Shown here piece by piece: positions 22,616 through 32,282 of a stretch of 64,000 nucleotides of DNA. The notes beneath the pieces are model-generated. The model saw nothing but the letters and a program-made list of their open reading frames with translations, made no database searches and had not been told where the DNA came from. The DNA is from Dyella lipolytica (lineage in GTDB: Bacteria > Pseudomonadota > Gammaproteobacteria > Xanthomonadales > Rhodanobacteraceae). The stretch is taken from positions 1,120,556 through 1,184,555 of the forward strand of contig NZ_BSNQ01000003.1 in NCBI RefSeq assembly GCF_030160075.1, in the 5' to 3' direction. Made by a program: the position numbers and the translations under genes. Position 1 is the first letter of the stretch, and every line of letters starts with the position of its first letter.

Positions 22616-24505
22616 ATGAGCAGTCGCTACAACGCCGCCGATATCGAAGTCCTCTCCGGTCTTGACCCGGTCAAGCGCCGCCCGGGCATGTATACCGACA
22701 CCACGCGCCCGAACCATATGGCGCAGGAAGTGATCGATAACTCGGTCGACGAAGCGCTGGCCGGCCACGCGAAGTCGATCGACGTGATTCTGCATACCGA
22801 CGGATCGGTGGAAGTCACCGACGACGGCCGCGGCATGCCGGTGGATATTCATCCGGAAGAAGGCATTCCCGGCGTGGAGCTCATTCTTACCCGTCTGCAT
22901 GCGGGTGGTAAGTTCTCGGGGAAGAACTACAACTTTTCCGGTGGCTTGCACGGTGTCGGCGTGTCGGTGGTGAACGCGCTTTCGACCAGGGTGGAAGTCA
23001 CCATCCGCCGCGATGGCAACGAATACCGCATGGCCTTCGCCAACGGCGACCGCGCCAGCCCGCTGGAAACCATCGGCACGGTACCTAAGAAAAAAACCGG
23101 CACCACGGTACGTTTCTGGGCCGACCCGAAATATTTCGATTCGCCGAAAATCTCGCTGTCCAAGCTCAAGCACTTGCTGCGCGCGAAAGCCGTGTTGTGC
23201 GCCGGCCTCAACGTAAAGCTCACCGACGAAGCCAGCGGCGAAGTCAGCGAGTGGTACTACGAAGACGGTTTGCGCGATTACCTGCGTGGCGAGCTGGATG
23301 GCGCGGAGTGTTTGCCTGCCGATCTGTTCGTGCATCACGTTGCACGCGATACGGAAGGCCTCGACGTTGCGCTGACCTGGTTGCCGGAAGGCGAACTGGT
23401 ACAGGAAAGCTACGTCAACCTCATTCCCACTGTACAAGGTGGCACGCACGTCAACGGCCTGCGCACGGGTCTCACCAACGCCGTGCGTGAATTCTGCGAC
23501 ATTCGCAACCTGTTGCCGCGCGGCGTAAAGCTAGCGCCGGAAGATGTATGGGAACGGCTAGCATTCGTGCTGTCCGCGAAGTTGCAGGATCCGCAGTTCG
23601 CCGGCCAGACCAAGGAGCGTCTCTCTTCCCGCAATGCCGCCGCGCTGGTGGAAAGCGTAGTGCACGATGCTTTCAGTCTGTGGCTCAACCAGCATGTCGA
23701 TCTGGGTGAGCGCATTGCACAGCTAGCCATCGAACGCGCCAGCGCGCGATTGAAAGCGGCCAAGCAAGTCGTCCGCAAGAAGATCACCCAAGGCCCCGCC
23801 CTGCCCGGCAAGCTGGCCGACTGCACCGCTACCGATCTCACCCGTACCGAACTGTTCCTGGTTGAAGGTGATTCGGCCGGCGGCAGCGCCAAGCAGGCGC
23901 GAGACAAAGATTTCCAGGCGATTCTTCCGCTGCGTGGCAAGATCCTTAACACCTGGGAAGTGGAATCCACCTCAGTGCTCGCTTCGGAAGAAGTGCACAA
24001 CCTGGCAGTGGCAATCGGGTGCGATCCGGGCAAGGATGATCTCAGCGGTCTGCGTTACGGCAAAGTGGTTATCTTGGCCGATGCCGATTCCGATGGCCTG
24101 CACATCGCCACATTGCTCAGCGCTTTGTTTCTGCGCCACTTCCCATCGCTAGTGCGCGAAGGCCATGTGTTCGTGGCCATGCCACCGCTATTTCGCGTCG
24201 ACGTGGGCAAGCAGGTGTTTTATTGCCTGGACGAAAACGAAAAAGCCGCGATGCTTCAACGCATCGAGCGCGAGAAGATCAAGGGACAAGTCACCGTCAC
24301 GCGCTTCAAGGGCCTGGGTGAGATGAATCCCTCGCAGTTGCGCGAATCGACCATCTATCCCGACACGCGCCGCCTGGTGCAGCTGACCGTCGAAGACGGC
24401 GACGGCACCGCAAAGCTGATGGATATGCTGCTGGCCAAGAAACGCGCCAGCGATCGCAAGAACTGGCTGGAAGAGAAAGGCGATCTGGCCACACTCGAGG
24501 TTTGA
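22616..24505 (+). CDS. parE: DNA topoisomerase IV subunit B
   Basis: ATPase subunit of topoisomerase IV, which decatenates daughter chromosomes. GHKL motifs: [28 protein letters not shown] and [20 protein letters not shown] motifs: [16 protein letters not shown] and [15 protein letters not shown]. 629 residues, matching E. coli ParE (630) rather than GyrB (about 800); it lacks the GyrB insertion. The parC partner is not in the window. Confidence 0.96.
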   Translation: MSSRYNAADIEVLSGLDPVKRRPGMYTDTTRPNHMAQEVIDNSVDEALAGHAKSIDVILHTDGSVEVTDDGRGMPVDIHPEEGIPGVELILTRLHAGGKFSGKNYNFSGGLHGVGVSVVNALSTRVEVTIRRDGNEYRMAFANGDRASPLETIGTVPKKKTGTTVRFWADPKYFDSPKISLSKLKHLLRAKAVLCAGLNVKLTDEASGEVSEWYYEDGLRDYLRGELDGAECLPADLFVHHVARDTEGLDVALTWLPEGELVQESYVNLIPTVQGGTHVNGLRTGLTNAVREFCDIRNLLPRGVKLAPEDVWERLAFVLSAKLQDPQFAGQTKERLSSRNAAALVESVVHDAFSLWLNQHVDLGERIAQLAIERASARLKAAKQVVRKKITQGPALPGKLADCTATDLTRTELFLVEGDSAGGSAKQARDKDFQAILPLRGKILNTWEVESTSVLASEEVHNLAVAIGCDPGKDDLSGLRYGKVVILADADSDGLHIATLLSALFLRHFPSLVREGHVFVAMPPLFRVDVGKQVFYCLDENEKAAMLQRIEREKIKGQVTVTRFKGLGEMNPSQLRESTIYPDTRRLVQLTVEDGDGTAKLMDMLLAKKRASDRKNWLEEKGDLATLEV

Positions 24506-24536
24506 CAAGCTAAAGCGAACTTCAACGGATCACCCT

Positions 24537-25058
24537 ATGTCCCTGACGCCTCCTTTCGACTTGCAACGCTGGATCGCCGAGCACCGCCATTTGCTCAAGC
24601 CGCCGGTAGGCAACAAATGCATTGTCGACGGCGATTTCATCATCATGATCGTCGGCGGCCCGAACGCACGCACCGATTATCACCACGACGAAGGCCCGGA
24701 ATTCTTTTACCAGATCGAAGGCGAGATGGTGCTGAAGGTTCAGGATGAGGGTGTGGCGCGCGACATTCCGATTCGCGCCGGTGAAATCTTCTATCTCCCT
24801 CCGCGCGTACCGCATTCACCGCAACGCATGCCCGATTCGATCGGCATGGTGATCGAGCGCCGACGGCTCGGGCACGAAAAAGACGGCCTGCTGTGGTTCT
24901 GCGAACGCTGTAACCACAAACTCTATGAAGAGTATTTCATCCTGCACGACATAGAGACCGATTTCCCGCCGGTATTCGATCGCTTCTACGCATCGCGCGA
25001 CGCGCGTACGTGCAGCGCCTGTGGCCACGTAAACCCCGCGCCAGCGCGCTACGGCTAA
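24537..25058 (+). CDS. nbaC: 3-hydroxyanthranilate 3,4-dioxygenase
   Basis: Cupin dioxygenase of the kynurenine pathway that opens 3-hydroxyanthranilate on the way to quinolinate. Fe ligands lie in [19 protein letters not shown] and [10 protein letters not shown]. The bacterial rubredoxin-like second metal site is intact (CERCNHKL and CSACGHVNP). 173 residues, the bacterial form. It is 31 bp after parE, possibly read from the same promoter. No other kynurenine-pathway gene is present. It converges on the NUDIX gene with a 4-bp overlap. Confidence 0.94.
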   Translation: MSLTPPFDLQRWIAEHRHLLKPPVGNKCIVDGDFIIMIVGGPNARTDYHHDEGPEFFYQIEGEMVLKVQDEGVARDIPIRAGEIFYLPPRVPHSPQRMPDSIGMVIERRRLGHEKDGLLWFCERCNHKLYEEYFILHDIETDFPPVFDRFYASRDARTCSACGHVNPAPARYG

Positions 25059-25597
25059 TCGGTACTTGTTTCCCGCTCCAGCCACTTGCGCGCCATGCGC
25101 CGCAGCGATTCGTCAGTAGCGTCGTCATCCGCTAGCGCGCGGATCGATACCCAAGCCAAGTCCAGCGATTCATCGCTGACAACGAAAGCGTCGCGGGCAT
25201 GTGCTCGCACCACATAGCGCACATCGTAATGCCAGTGACCTGGTTCTTCGTTGCGCGCGGGAATCCAATGCCGGTCGACGTCATAAATAGCCGGGTCGAC
25301 GCTTAATCCGGTCATACCCGACTCCTCGTGCGCTTCGCGCAATGCAACAGCAGCGAGATCGCTGTCGCCATCCGCGTGACCACCCAATTGCAGCCACCGA
25401 TTCAACTTGCGGTGATGGGTCAACAACACATGCTGACCTTCTGGATCGACCAGCCAAGCCGAACCGGTGAAATGCCCCGTCGCATGATCCCGATCGAAGG
25501 GGCGTTCGGCCTCCATCAGAAAGGCCATGCACGCAACCACGTGCGAATCGTTCGGATAGTGCGCGGCGTAACCGCGCAACGACTCGTACAAACTCAT
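25055..25597 (-). CDS. NUDIX hydrolase
   Basis: 180 residues with a NUDIX box in [24 protein letters not shown]. The REAHEESG core is intact, but the Glu that normally precedes it is Ser, so the motif is slightly variant. The surrounding [29 protein letters not shown] matches the family of NUDIX proteins that keep hydrolase activity on unknown nucleotide substrates. ATG 25597 ([10 protein letters not shown]) is chosen; the frame runs on to 25687 without conservation. Cytosolic. Confidence 0.87.
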   Translation of the reverse strand: MSLYESLRGYAAHYPNDSHVVACMAFLMEAERPFDRDHATGHFTGSAWLVDPEGQHVLLTHHRKLNRWLQLGGHADGDSDLAAVALREAHEESGMTGLSVDPAIYDVDRHWIPARNEEPGHWHYDVRYVVRAHARDAFVVSDESLDLAWVSIRALADDDATDESLRRMARKWLERETSTD

Positions 25598-25807
25598 GAT
25601 GCCGCTCTCGGATGAATTCGAAAATCCACGATGCGAATGATTGCATCCGATACATGGTGCGATAGCCATGCGCACGAACGCGCGCATAGCAATTTAAGAT
25701 TTGTACCATAGATCGCGTTCATGGCGCTCCCTATCTTGAAGCCACGCCGTCTCCGATGCCTCAGGAAGACGACTACGCCTTTCAATTTGACTATCAGGGT
25801 GCCCGCC

Positions 25808-26857
25808 ATGACACGCTCCAGCCGAACACTCGGCAAGCTCACCTTTTTGCTTGTGCCCGCATTCTGTTGCGGCACGGCCGCCGCTGCGGATTCTTCCGAT
25901 GCAACAACCTCAGCGGTCAATTTCACCGGCCCGCTGTTAACGCCCAACCCGCAAAACCTCCCTGCCGGCACCTGGCTGGTGGAACCCTACCTGATTCATA
26001 ACAGCAGCAACGATGCCTACAACGATCAATGGGATCGTTACGCGAAAGATGAGGGAACCGGCCAGTGGTTGACCATTGTTCCGATTTTTTACGGCGTCAC
26101 GGACCGTCTGCAACTGCAGCTGACGGTAGGCGCAGCACGTAGCGAATCGGCGGGATCGCACACTGACGGTTTTGGTATCACCGATACAACATTCACAGCG
26201 CAATACATGCTGGTTACACCCGACAAGATCCAGGGTATACCCGCAGTGTCAGTTCGATATTCGCACCAGTTCCCTACCGGCTCGTACGATCGCCTCGGTT
26301 CGAATCCGCTGAACGGTACGGGCAATGGCGCGTCGACTGACACCTTCTCCATGCTCGCCCAGCAATACTTCTGGTTCCCCAACGGCAGGCCGTTGCGTGT
26401 GCGCGCAGCTGTCTCCTACACCCTGCCTCCGAGCCAGGTCGCTCTAAACGGCGTAAGCGTCTACGGCACGCCGCAAAGTTTTCAAGGGCAAGCCCGATTG
26501 GGCAACACATTCGGCGTGTCGGTGGGTGCCGAATACAGCATCGACCCTCAATGGGTACTTGCGTTCGATGTCGCCTACAACCGGGTTTATGCCTCGCAAG
26601 TGCAAGGCGTGCAAAACGGACCACTCTTTGGCATGCCATGCATGTCAATGCCGGGTGTGCAATGCACACAACCAGCTCCACCACTCACTTCGTTCAAGCT
26701 TCGCAATCCCACCAGCAAGGTTGTCAGCCTGGCGCCAGCGATCGAATACAACTTCAATGACAGGATCGGTGTGATCGGCGGCGTGCAGTTCAGTGAGGCG
26801 GGGCGCAACACCGACGCCTTCATCACACCGCAAGTCGCCGTCAACATGGTCTTTTAA
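25808..26857 (+). CDS. Predicted outer-membrane beta-barrel protein
   Basis: 349 residues with a clear signal peptide (LTFLLVPAFCCGTAAAAD) and alternating amphipathic strands ending in VAVNMVF, a C-terminal aromatic residue typical of outer-membrane barrels. Segments such as LTIVPIFYGVTDRLQLQLTV, VSVRYSHQFPTGSYD and LAPAIEYNFNDRIGVIGG resemble the MetA-pathway/transporter-like barrel family. Substrate unknown. ATG 25808 has CAGGG upstream; the frame extends to 25721 without a site. One Cys pair lies in a loop (CMSMPGVQC). Confidence 0.72.
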   Translation: MTRSSRTLGKLTFLLVPAFCCGTAAAADSSDATTSAVNFTGPLLTPNPQNLPAGTWLVEPYLIHNSSNDAYNDQWDRYAKDEGTGQWLTIVPIFYGVTDRLQLQLTVGAARSESAGSHTDGFGITDTTFTAQYMLVTPDKIQGIPAVSVRYSHQFPTGSYDRLGSNPLNGTGNGASTDTFSMLAQQYFWFPNGRPLRVRAAVSYTLPPSQVALNGVSVYGTPQSFQGQARLGNTFGVSVGAEYSIDPQWVLAFDVAYNRVYASQVQGVQNGPLFGMPCMSMPGVQCTQPAPPLTSFKLRNPTSKVVSLAPAIEYNFNDRIGVIGGVQFSEAGRNTDAFITPQVAVNMVF

Positions 26858-27074
26858 TCCAATCAACCTCATCGCGTCGCCCATTGCCACCTCCCTTGCC
26901 GGAGGCTGGCACGGGCGACCCCAACCACACATCCCGCCTCGAATCTAGCCGCAATGCAACTTGTACGCTCAGCCTCCGCTAGGCTATGGTTGGGTGTCAC
27001 CTCGGATCGATGCGCCATCGCTTGCCGCGACACTTGATGGGCGTGATGTTCGTTCACTCCAGGAGCCCATCTAC

Positions 27075-28559
27075 ATGCTTTTCAAGCGCGTCAAGCCACT
27101 CGATCAGATCATTGCAACGGCCGAGAAGAAGAGTCTCGTCCGACAACTTGGACCATTCCAGCTCACGATGCTGGGCATTGGCGCCATCATCGGCACCGGC
27201 ATCTTCGTACTTACGGCGGAAGCCGGACAGAAAGCCGGTCCCGGCATGATGATCGCGTTCGTGATCGCCGCGGTGGTCTGCGCGTTCGCCGCGTTGGCCT
27301 ATGCGGAACTGGCCTCGATGGTGCCGGTAGCCGGCTCGGCATATACGTATACCTACGGCGTGCTCGGCGAGGGCACTGCGTGGATAGTGGGCTGGGCGCT
27401 GGTGCTGGAATACACCATCGCCGCGAGCACGGTTTGCGTGGGCTGGTCCGGTTACGTCAACGGCCTCCTCTCGCACGCAGGATTCGGCTTGCCGCATTTC
27501 CTGCAGGCGGGCCCGATGGACGGCGGTAGTTTCAACCTGCTTGCCTGCCTGATCGGCCTGGCTGTCACTGGCCTGCTGGTGATCGGCACCTCGAAGTCGG
27601 CTAAGGTCAACACCGCATTGGTGCTGATCAAGATCGCCGCCCTCACCGCCTTCATCTTCATCGCGCTGCCGGCGGTGAAGGACCAGAACTTCACGCCTTT
27701 CGTACCGAACGGCTGGGGCAGCCCGATGGGCGGCATCGGCGTACTGGGTGCGGCGGCTTCCATCGTGTTCGCCTACATCGGCTTCGACGCCATCTCCACG
27801 GCGGCCGAGGAAACGAAGAACCCGAACCGCAACATCCCGATCGCCCTGATCGCCTCGCTGAGCGTATGCACCATCTACTACCTGCTGGTGAGCTACGCCG
27901 CCGTGGGTTCGGTAGGTGCGCAGCCCATGCTGGACGCGAACGGCCTGGCGCTCGAGCCGGGCACGCCGGCGTTCGCCGCAGCCTGTAATGGTTCACAAGC
28001 ACTGGTATGCAGCAAGGAGGCGCTCTCCCATGTAGTGCGTCTGCTCAACCACAATACCGTTGCCGCCGGCATCGCCTTTGCCGCCGGCATCGCATTGCCA
28101 TCGGTGATCCTGACGATGACTTACGGTCAGACCCGCATCTTCTTCACCATGTCGCGCGACGGCTTGCTGCCGACCTCGCTGGCCAAGATCCATCCGCGCT
28201 TCCACACGCCGCACGTGATCACGCTGATCACTGGCACCTTCGTGTCGCTGTTCGGCGCGCTGTTCCCGGTAGGCATCCTCGCCGACATCACCAACTCGGG
28301 CACGCTGTTCGCATTCATCATGGTCGCCATAGGCGTCCTGATCCTCCGCCGCACACAGCCCGACCGTCCGCGTCCGTTCCGCACCCCGATGCCGTGGGTG
28401 ATCTGTCCGCTGGCGGTGATCGGCTGCCTGCTGCTGTTCCTCAACCTGTCGAAGGAAGCGAAAGTCACATTCTTCGTGTGGGCCGTGATCGGCCTGGTTG
28501 TCTATTACCTCTACGGTTATCGCAAGAGCCATCTCGCCAATGGCACCGAACCCGCCTGA
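27075..28559 (+). CDS. APC-family amino acid permease
   Basis: 494 residues, about 12 transmembrane helices, with APC hallmarks: QLTMLGIGAIIGTGIFVLTAEAG near the N-terminus, AYTYTYGVLGEGTAWIVGWAL, and FAYIGFDAISTAAEETKNPNRNIP. Closest by pattern to cationic amino acid transporters (CAT/YfnA type). The exact amino acid cannot be read. ATG 27075 has CAGGAG about 10 nt upstream; the longer frame to 26961 lacks support. A strong terminator separates it from a paralogous permease 76 bp downstream. Confidence 0.9.
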   Translation: MLFKRVKPLDQIIATAEKKSLVRQLGPFQLTMLGIGAIIGTGIFVLTAEAGQKAGPGMMIAFVIAAVVCAFAALAYAELASMVPVAGSAYTYTYGVLGEGTAWIVGWALVLEYTIAASTVCVGWSGYVNGLLSHAGFGLPHFLQAGPMDGGSFNLLACLIGLAVTGLLVIGTSKSAKVNTALVLIKIAALTAFIFIALPAVKDQNFTPFVPNGWGSPMGGIGVLGAAASIVFAYIGFDAISTAAEETKNPNRNIPIALIASLSVCTIYYLLVSYAAVGSVGAQPMLDANGLALEPGTPAFAAACNGSQALVCSKEALSHVVRLLNHNTVAAGIAFAAGIALPSVILTMTYGQTRIFFTMSRDGLLPTSLAKIHPRFHTPHVITLITGTFVSLFGALFPVGILADITNSGTLFAFIMVAIGVLILRRTQPDRPRPFRTPMPWVICPLAVIGCLLLFLNLSKEAKVTFFVWAVIGLVVYYLYGYRKSHLANGTEPA

Positions 28560-28590
28560 GGCCATGCGCCGCATCGTTGAGTAATTCTAT

Positions 28591-28624
28591 CCGGCACGGT
28601 GTTTTCACCGTGCCGGCTTTCTTT
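28591..28624 (+). terminator. Rho-independent terminator after the first APC permease
   Basis: Perfect 11-bp stem (28591-28601 with 28606-28616, loop TTTT) followed by CTTTCTTT. It sits just upstream of the next permease, whose start is at 28636, so that gene may be expressed by read-through or from its own promoter. Confidence 0.85.
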
Positions 28625-28635
28625 CCGAGAACCTT

Positions 28636-30093
28636 ATGCTCAAGCAGTTGTTCGCCCGTAAGACCGATTTTTCCGACGATGCCGATAGCTCTCATGGCCC
28701 GAGCCTGCGGCGCACATTGGGCCCCTGGGGCATCACGGCGCTGGGTATCGGCGCGGTTATCGGTAGCGGCATTTTCGTAGTAACAGGTCAGGCCGCGGCG
28801 GATCACGCAGGGCCGGCCGTATTGATCTCTTTCATCCTGGCGGCCATTTGCAGCGGATTCACTGCGCTGTGCTATTCGGAATTCGCCACGCTGATTCCCA
28901 TTTCCGGCAGCTCGTATTCGTATGCCTACGCCACTCTCGGTGAAGTGACTGCCTGGTTCATCGGCTGGAACATGGTGCTGGAATACGGCATCTCGGCTTC
29001 CGCCGTCGCCACAAGCTGGACCGGTTATTTCACCAGCCTGCTCGACAACGTCGGCATACACCTTCCGCAGACACTGACCGATGCACCCTTCGCATACACC
29101 AACGGCGCACTAGTAACGACTGGGCACCTGATCAACCTGCCTGCTGTTGCAATCGTGCTAGCGCTGACCTGGCTGTGTTATATCGGCATCCGCGAATCGG
29201 CCGGCATCAATCTGCTGATGGTGCTGCTGAAGGTGGGTCTGATCGTGCTGGTGGTGATCGCCGGTTACCGCTATGTGAATCCGGCCAACTGGCATCCGTT
29301 CATTCCGGCTGCGCAAGGGCATCACAAATACGGCTGGGATGGCATCTTCCGCGGCGCTGGGATGGTGTTCTTCGCCTACATTGGCTTCGAGGCGACATCG
29401 ACTGCTGCGCAGGAGTGCAAGAACCCACAGCGCGACCTGCCGTTCGGTACGCTGGTGTCGCTGGTGATCTGTACCGTGCTTTATCTGGCCATGGCCGCTG
29501 TGCTGACCGGCCTGATCCCCTACAACTTGCTGGGGACCGACGAGCCAGTTGTCACGGCCATTCGTGTCCACCCCGAACTCAACTGGCTACGTCCGTTGGT
29601 TGAAGTGGGCGCACTGATTGGGCTCTCGTCGGTGATTCTGGTGATGATCATCGCGCAGCCGCGCATTTTCATGATCATGTCGCGCGATGGTCTGCTGCCG
29701 CAGGTGTTCAACCGCATTCACCCGCGTCATCGCACACCGCATATCAACACCGTCATCACCGGCCTCGGTATCGCTGTGCTGGCCGCGGTGTTTCCGCTGG
29801 ATCTGCTGACAAACCTGACCTCGATGGGCACGTTGATCGCCTTCGTCGCCGTGTGCGCTGGCGTGTTGATCCTGCGCTACACCTCGCCGGAATTGCCCCG
29901 TACGTTTCGCGTGCCTTGGGCCGGATTCACCTGCACGGCTGGCGTACTCAGCTGCCTGGCCCTGTTATGCACCATGGATTGGTTCAACTGGGCCCTGATG
30001 ATCGTCTGGACGTTGATCGGCTTTGCGATTTATTTCGCCTATGGAGTTCGGCATAGTCGCCTGCGTCTTGCCAATAACTCAGCCAGGGGCTGA
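28636..30093 (+). CDS. APC-family amino acid permease (paralogue)
   Basis: 485 residues and about 12 helices, sharing the pattern of the preceding permease: WGITALGIGAVIGSGIFVVTGQAA, SYSYAYATLGEVTAWFIGWNMVLEYGIS and FAYIGFEATSTAAQECKNPQRDLP. The two are evidently tandem paralogues of the cationic amino acid transporter group, diverged in loops and N-terminus. Substrate not determinable. A 9-bp hairpin without T-run (30095-30115) follows the stop. Confidence 0.9.
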   Translation: MLKQLFARKTDFSDDADSSHGPSLRRTLGPWGITALGIGAVIGSGIFVVTGQAAADHAGPAVLISFILAAICSGFTALCYSEFATLIPISGSSYSYAYATLGEVTAWFIGWNMVLEYGISASAVATSWTGYFTSLLDNVGIHLPQTLTDAPFAYTNGALVTTGHLINLPAVAIVLALTWLCYIGIRESAGINLLMVLLKVGLIVLVVIAGYRYVNPANWHPFIPAAQGHHKYGWDGIFRGAGMVFFAYIGFEATSTAAQECKNPQRDLPFGTLVSLVICTVLYLAMAAVLTGLIPYNLLGTDEPVVTAIRVHPELNWLRPLVEVGALIGLSSVILVMIIAQPRIFMIMSRDGLLPQVFNRIHPRHRTPHINTVITGLGIAVLAAVFPLDLLTNLTSMGTLIAFVAVCAGVLILRYTSPELPRTFRVPWAGFTCTAGVLSCLALLCTMDWFNWALMIVWTLIGFAIYFAYGVRHSRLRLANNSARG

Positions 30094-30094
30094 T

Positions 30095-30115
30095 TTTCGG
30101 CGATCTTCGCCGAAA
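30095..30115 (+). terminator. Hairpin after the second permease, weak terminator
   Basis: 9-bp perfect stem (30095-30103 with 30107-30115, loop TCT) directly after the stop codon. There is no T-tract, so termination is uncertain; it may instead protect the mRNA 3' end. Confidence 0.35.
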
Positions 30116-30192
30116 TCGAGGCAATGGCGTCGATTTGCTGGCAACCTGTTGCGAACGGTCTTTTAATTACCTGAAAGTGTCACTTTTGAAAT

Positions 30193-30221
30193 TTGACGTA
30201 ACCTATTGATTTAAATATTAA
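30193..30221 (+). promoter_or_regulatory. Candidate promoter of the small RNA
   Basis: TTGACG (30193-30198), 17-bp spacer, TATTAA (30216-30221), in an AT-rich stretch unlike the surrounding DNA. TAAAAT at 30219-30224 is an alternative -10 with longer spacing. Predicted transcription start about 30228. Confidence 0.5.
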
Positions 30222-30227
30222 AATAAT

Positions 30228-30439
30228 TGAACGACCATAAATTTCCCGTCGCGGTTCGCCCCACTCCAGCCAACCGGAGTATCATCATCAGCCCGTGGGT
30301 TGATCACTTGGCAGTGGGCCCCGGATCGCGACCCGGCGCGTCAGGCGAGTCAGCTCCTCAGCCTGACGCGTCCGGGTAGCACCTCTCAGCAACACCCCTT
30401 CGTTTTCATCAAACGCCTGTCTTATGCAGGCGTTTTTTT
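30228..30439 (+). ncRNA. Candidate small RNA with anti-Shine-Dalgarno loop
   Basis: The gap between the permease and the HiPIP gene holds no credible ORF but has the parts of a small RNA gene: an AT-rich promoter, a strong internal hairpin and a terminator. The hairpin pairs 30331-30346 with 30361-30377 (16 bp, one bulged T at 30371). Its 14-nt loop (30347-30360) contains CUCCU, complementary to AGGAG ribosome-binding sites. A Rho-independent terminator closes the transcript. C-rich or CUCC loops are used by several regulatory RNAs (for example Xanthomonas sX13) to block translation. The family is not one I recognise, and the 5' end is inferred. Confidence 0.55.
30411..30439 (+). terminator. 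Rho-independent terminator of the small RNA
   Basis: 9-bp stem (30411-30419 with 30427-30435, loop TCTTATG) merging into a run of seven T. No protein gene ends just upstream on this strand, so it most likely ends the small RNA. Confidence 0.85.
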
Positions 30440-30537
30440 ATGCTCATTTCTCCACACGGAAAGGACACAAGGGCGTGCCTCGATTTGAGGAGCGAGGAAT
30501 ACCAGGTCGATTCATAGACTCTTCCCGCGTGAGCTAC

Positions 30538-30563
30538 AAAAAAGGCCGGCACAAGGCCGGCCT
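30538..30563 (-). terminator. Terminator of the HiPIP gene
   Basis: 8-bp stem (30543-30550 with 30556-30563, loop ACAAG). On the minus strand it is followed by a T-run, 26 bp after the HiPIP stop. Confidence 0.85.
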
Positions 30564-30588
30564 ACGTTGAGATGTGCGGACTAGCGCG

Positions 30589-30921
30589 TCAGGCTTTCTT
30601 GGTCGTGTGTGACACGCACCAACCTTTCGCGCTTACGGCTTTACCGGGGAACAACTGACACGGTCCGTAACCGGTCGGGCCGCCTGAATAGAACTGGCAA
30701 TTGGCACACGAGTTACCTGCCGTGTGCTTGGGATCTTTGGTCGTGCTGGCGTCTTCGACGTAGCCCAGCGCCTTGGCCGTAGGATCGGATTCGGAAACAT
30801 GCGGCAGATCGTCCGCTCGCGCGACGCGCGGCAATCCGCTAACCAGCGCCACTGCGACAGCGCCACCGGCGGCTAGCTTGAGGAAACGACGACGTGACTC
30901 GATATCTTCTTGCCCAGACAT
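30589..30921 (-). CDS. High-potential iron-sulfur protein (HiPIP)
   Basis: 110-residue periplasmic electron carrier. A Tat signal is visible (SRRRFLKLAAGG, then a hydrophobic stretch and an ARA cleavage site), followed by the four cluster cysteines C72, C75, C88 and C102 in CANCQFY, YGPCQLFPGK and KGWCVSH, the HiPIP spacing for one [4Fe-4S] cluster. ATG 30921 has AGGA 7 nt upstream; the frame continues to 31665 only because it crosses the GC-rich mtnB region. Its electron partner is unknown. Divergent from mtnB. Confidence 0.93.
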   Translation of the reverse strand: MSGQEDIESRRRFLKLAAGGAVAVALVSGLPRVARADDLPHVSESDPTAKALGYVEDASTTKDPKHTAGNSCANCQFYSGGPTGYGPCQLFPGKAVSAKGWCVSHTTKKA

Positions 30922-31077
30922 AACAATCCTCATCACGGTTTGTCCGCCGCAGGATCGCGGCGACTCCGTGGAACATCCTAACTCCGCAAAGCCCCTCGGG
31001 GGCCTTTCGCGAATAGCTCGCATTACGGTTTCTCGCCCCCATGCTATAGTCGCACATCGTTTGGACGTCCATTTGCC

Positions 31078-31725
31078 ATGAGCCAAGTCTTGCCAGCCTC
31101 CATTTCCGCCGCGCTTTTCCACGAACGCGCCGACGCGATCGCCGCCGCCGCGCGTGAGCTTGCGCAACACGGCTGGACGCCGGCCACCAGCAGCAATTTC
31201 TCCATGCGCGTGGATGCCGATCACGCTGCCATCACCATTTCCGGGCGCGATAAGGGCAAGCTCGGCCGCGACGACATCATGCTGGTGGACATGGACGGCA
31301 AGGCTGTCGGTACGGATTCGCGCCCAAGCGCGGAGACGGAACTGCATACCCAGGTGTATCGACGCTGGCCCGAGATCAACACGGTCCTGCACACGCATTC
31401 GCGCACCCAGAGTGTCGCGTCGCGCCTGTTCGCGAAAGACGGTGTGGTGAAGTTGCAAGGATGGGAGCTGCAAAAAGCCATTCACGGTCACACCACGCAC
31501 GAAAGCGTGTTGGATATTCCGGTGTTTCCCAACACTCAACACATGCCCGAACTGGTAGCACAGGTCGATGCCTGGATCGATGCCGGCAAACCTCTGCACG
31601 CTTATCTGATCAACGGTCACGGTATCTACACCTGGGGCCGCGACATGGCCGAAGCTCGGCGCCATCTGGAAGCGCTGGAGTTCCTGCTTGTCTGCGAACT
31701 CGATCTGAGGAGATTGAACGCATGA
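31078..31725 (+). CDS. mtnB: Methylthioribulose-1-phosphate dehydratase
   Basis: Class II aldolase-fold zinc enzyme of the methionine salvage pathway, dehydrating 5-methylthioribulose-1-phosphate. Motifs: [21 protein letters not shown] with zinc ligands, and [27 protein letters not shown]. 215 residues, normal. The next gene, mtnD, starts at 31722 and overlaps the mtnB stop in an ATGA junction, so the two are coupled. First gene of mtnB-mtnD-mtnC. Confidence 0.95.
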   Translation: MSQVLPASISAALFHERADAIAAAARELAQHGWTPATSSNFSMRVDADHAAITISGRDKGKLGRDDIMLVDMDGKAVGTDSRPSAETELHTQVYRRWPEINTVLHTHSRTQSVASRLFAKDGVVKLQGWELQKAIHGHTTHESVLDIPVFPNTQHMPELVAQVDAWIDAGKPLHAYLINGHGIYTWGRDMAEARRHLEALEFLLVCELDLRRLNA

Positions 31726-32282
31726 GTCGCCTGCGCATTTTCGATGCGGAACAACCGCAAAATCCCTCTTCGGTGCACACTGACCACGCCGCCATCGCGC
31801 GCGAGCTGGCCAAAGTGGGCGTACGCTTCGAACAATGGGAAGCGAGCCAGCCGATCGCTCCCGGCGCCAGCCAGGATCAGGTCATCGCCGCCTACCGCAG
31901 CGACATCGACCGTTTGATGCGCGAAGAAGGCTATCAGGCGGTCGACGTGATCAGCCTGACGCCCGACCACCCGGACCGCGCGACCCTGCGCAAGAAGTTT
32001 CTCAGCGAACATACGCACAGCGAGGACGAAGTCCGCTTCTTCGTCGCCGGCGCGGGGCAATTCACCCTGCACATTCAGGACAAGGTTTACGACGTATTGT
32101 GCGAACAGGGCGACCTGATCGGCGTGCCCGATGGCACCCGCCACTGGTTTGATATGAGCGAGGCACCCTACTTCGTGGCCATCCGGCTGTTCACCAACAA
32201 GGAAGGCTGGGTGGCCAACTTCACCAGTTCGGACATCGCCGAGCGGTTTCCGCGTATGCACCCCCTGGCGACCACCGCCTAG
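31722..32282 (+). CDS. mtnD: Acireductone dioxygenase
   Basis: Cupin dioxygenase that oxidises acireductone to the 2-keto acid precursor of methionine. Metal ligands lie in [16 protein letters not shown] and [11 protein letters not shown]. 186 residues, matching the bacterial family. The ATG (31722) overlaps the mtnB stop and has GAGGAG upstream. Its TAG stop (32280-32282) is formed by the first base of an inserted palindromic element; before insertion the codon would have been TAA. An alternative longer frame from 31461 is a shadow. Confidence 0.95.
   Translation: MSRLRIFDAEQPQNPSSVHTDHAAIARELAKVGVRFEQWEASQPIAPGASQDQVIAAYRSDIDRLMREEGYQAVDVISLTPDHPDRATLRKKFLSEHTHSEDEVRFFVAGAGQFTLHIQDKVYDVLCEQGDLIGVPDGTRHWFDMSEAPYFVAIRLFTNKEGWVANFTSSDIAERFPRMHPLATTA

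Noticed and set aside
30228-30439. 6S RNA, SRP RNA or RNase P RNA
   Set aside because: No match to their conserved cores (no GGTCCGGAAGGAAGCAGCC-like or GAGGAAAGTCC-like segments, no long bubble stem).
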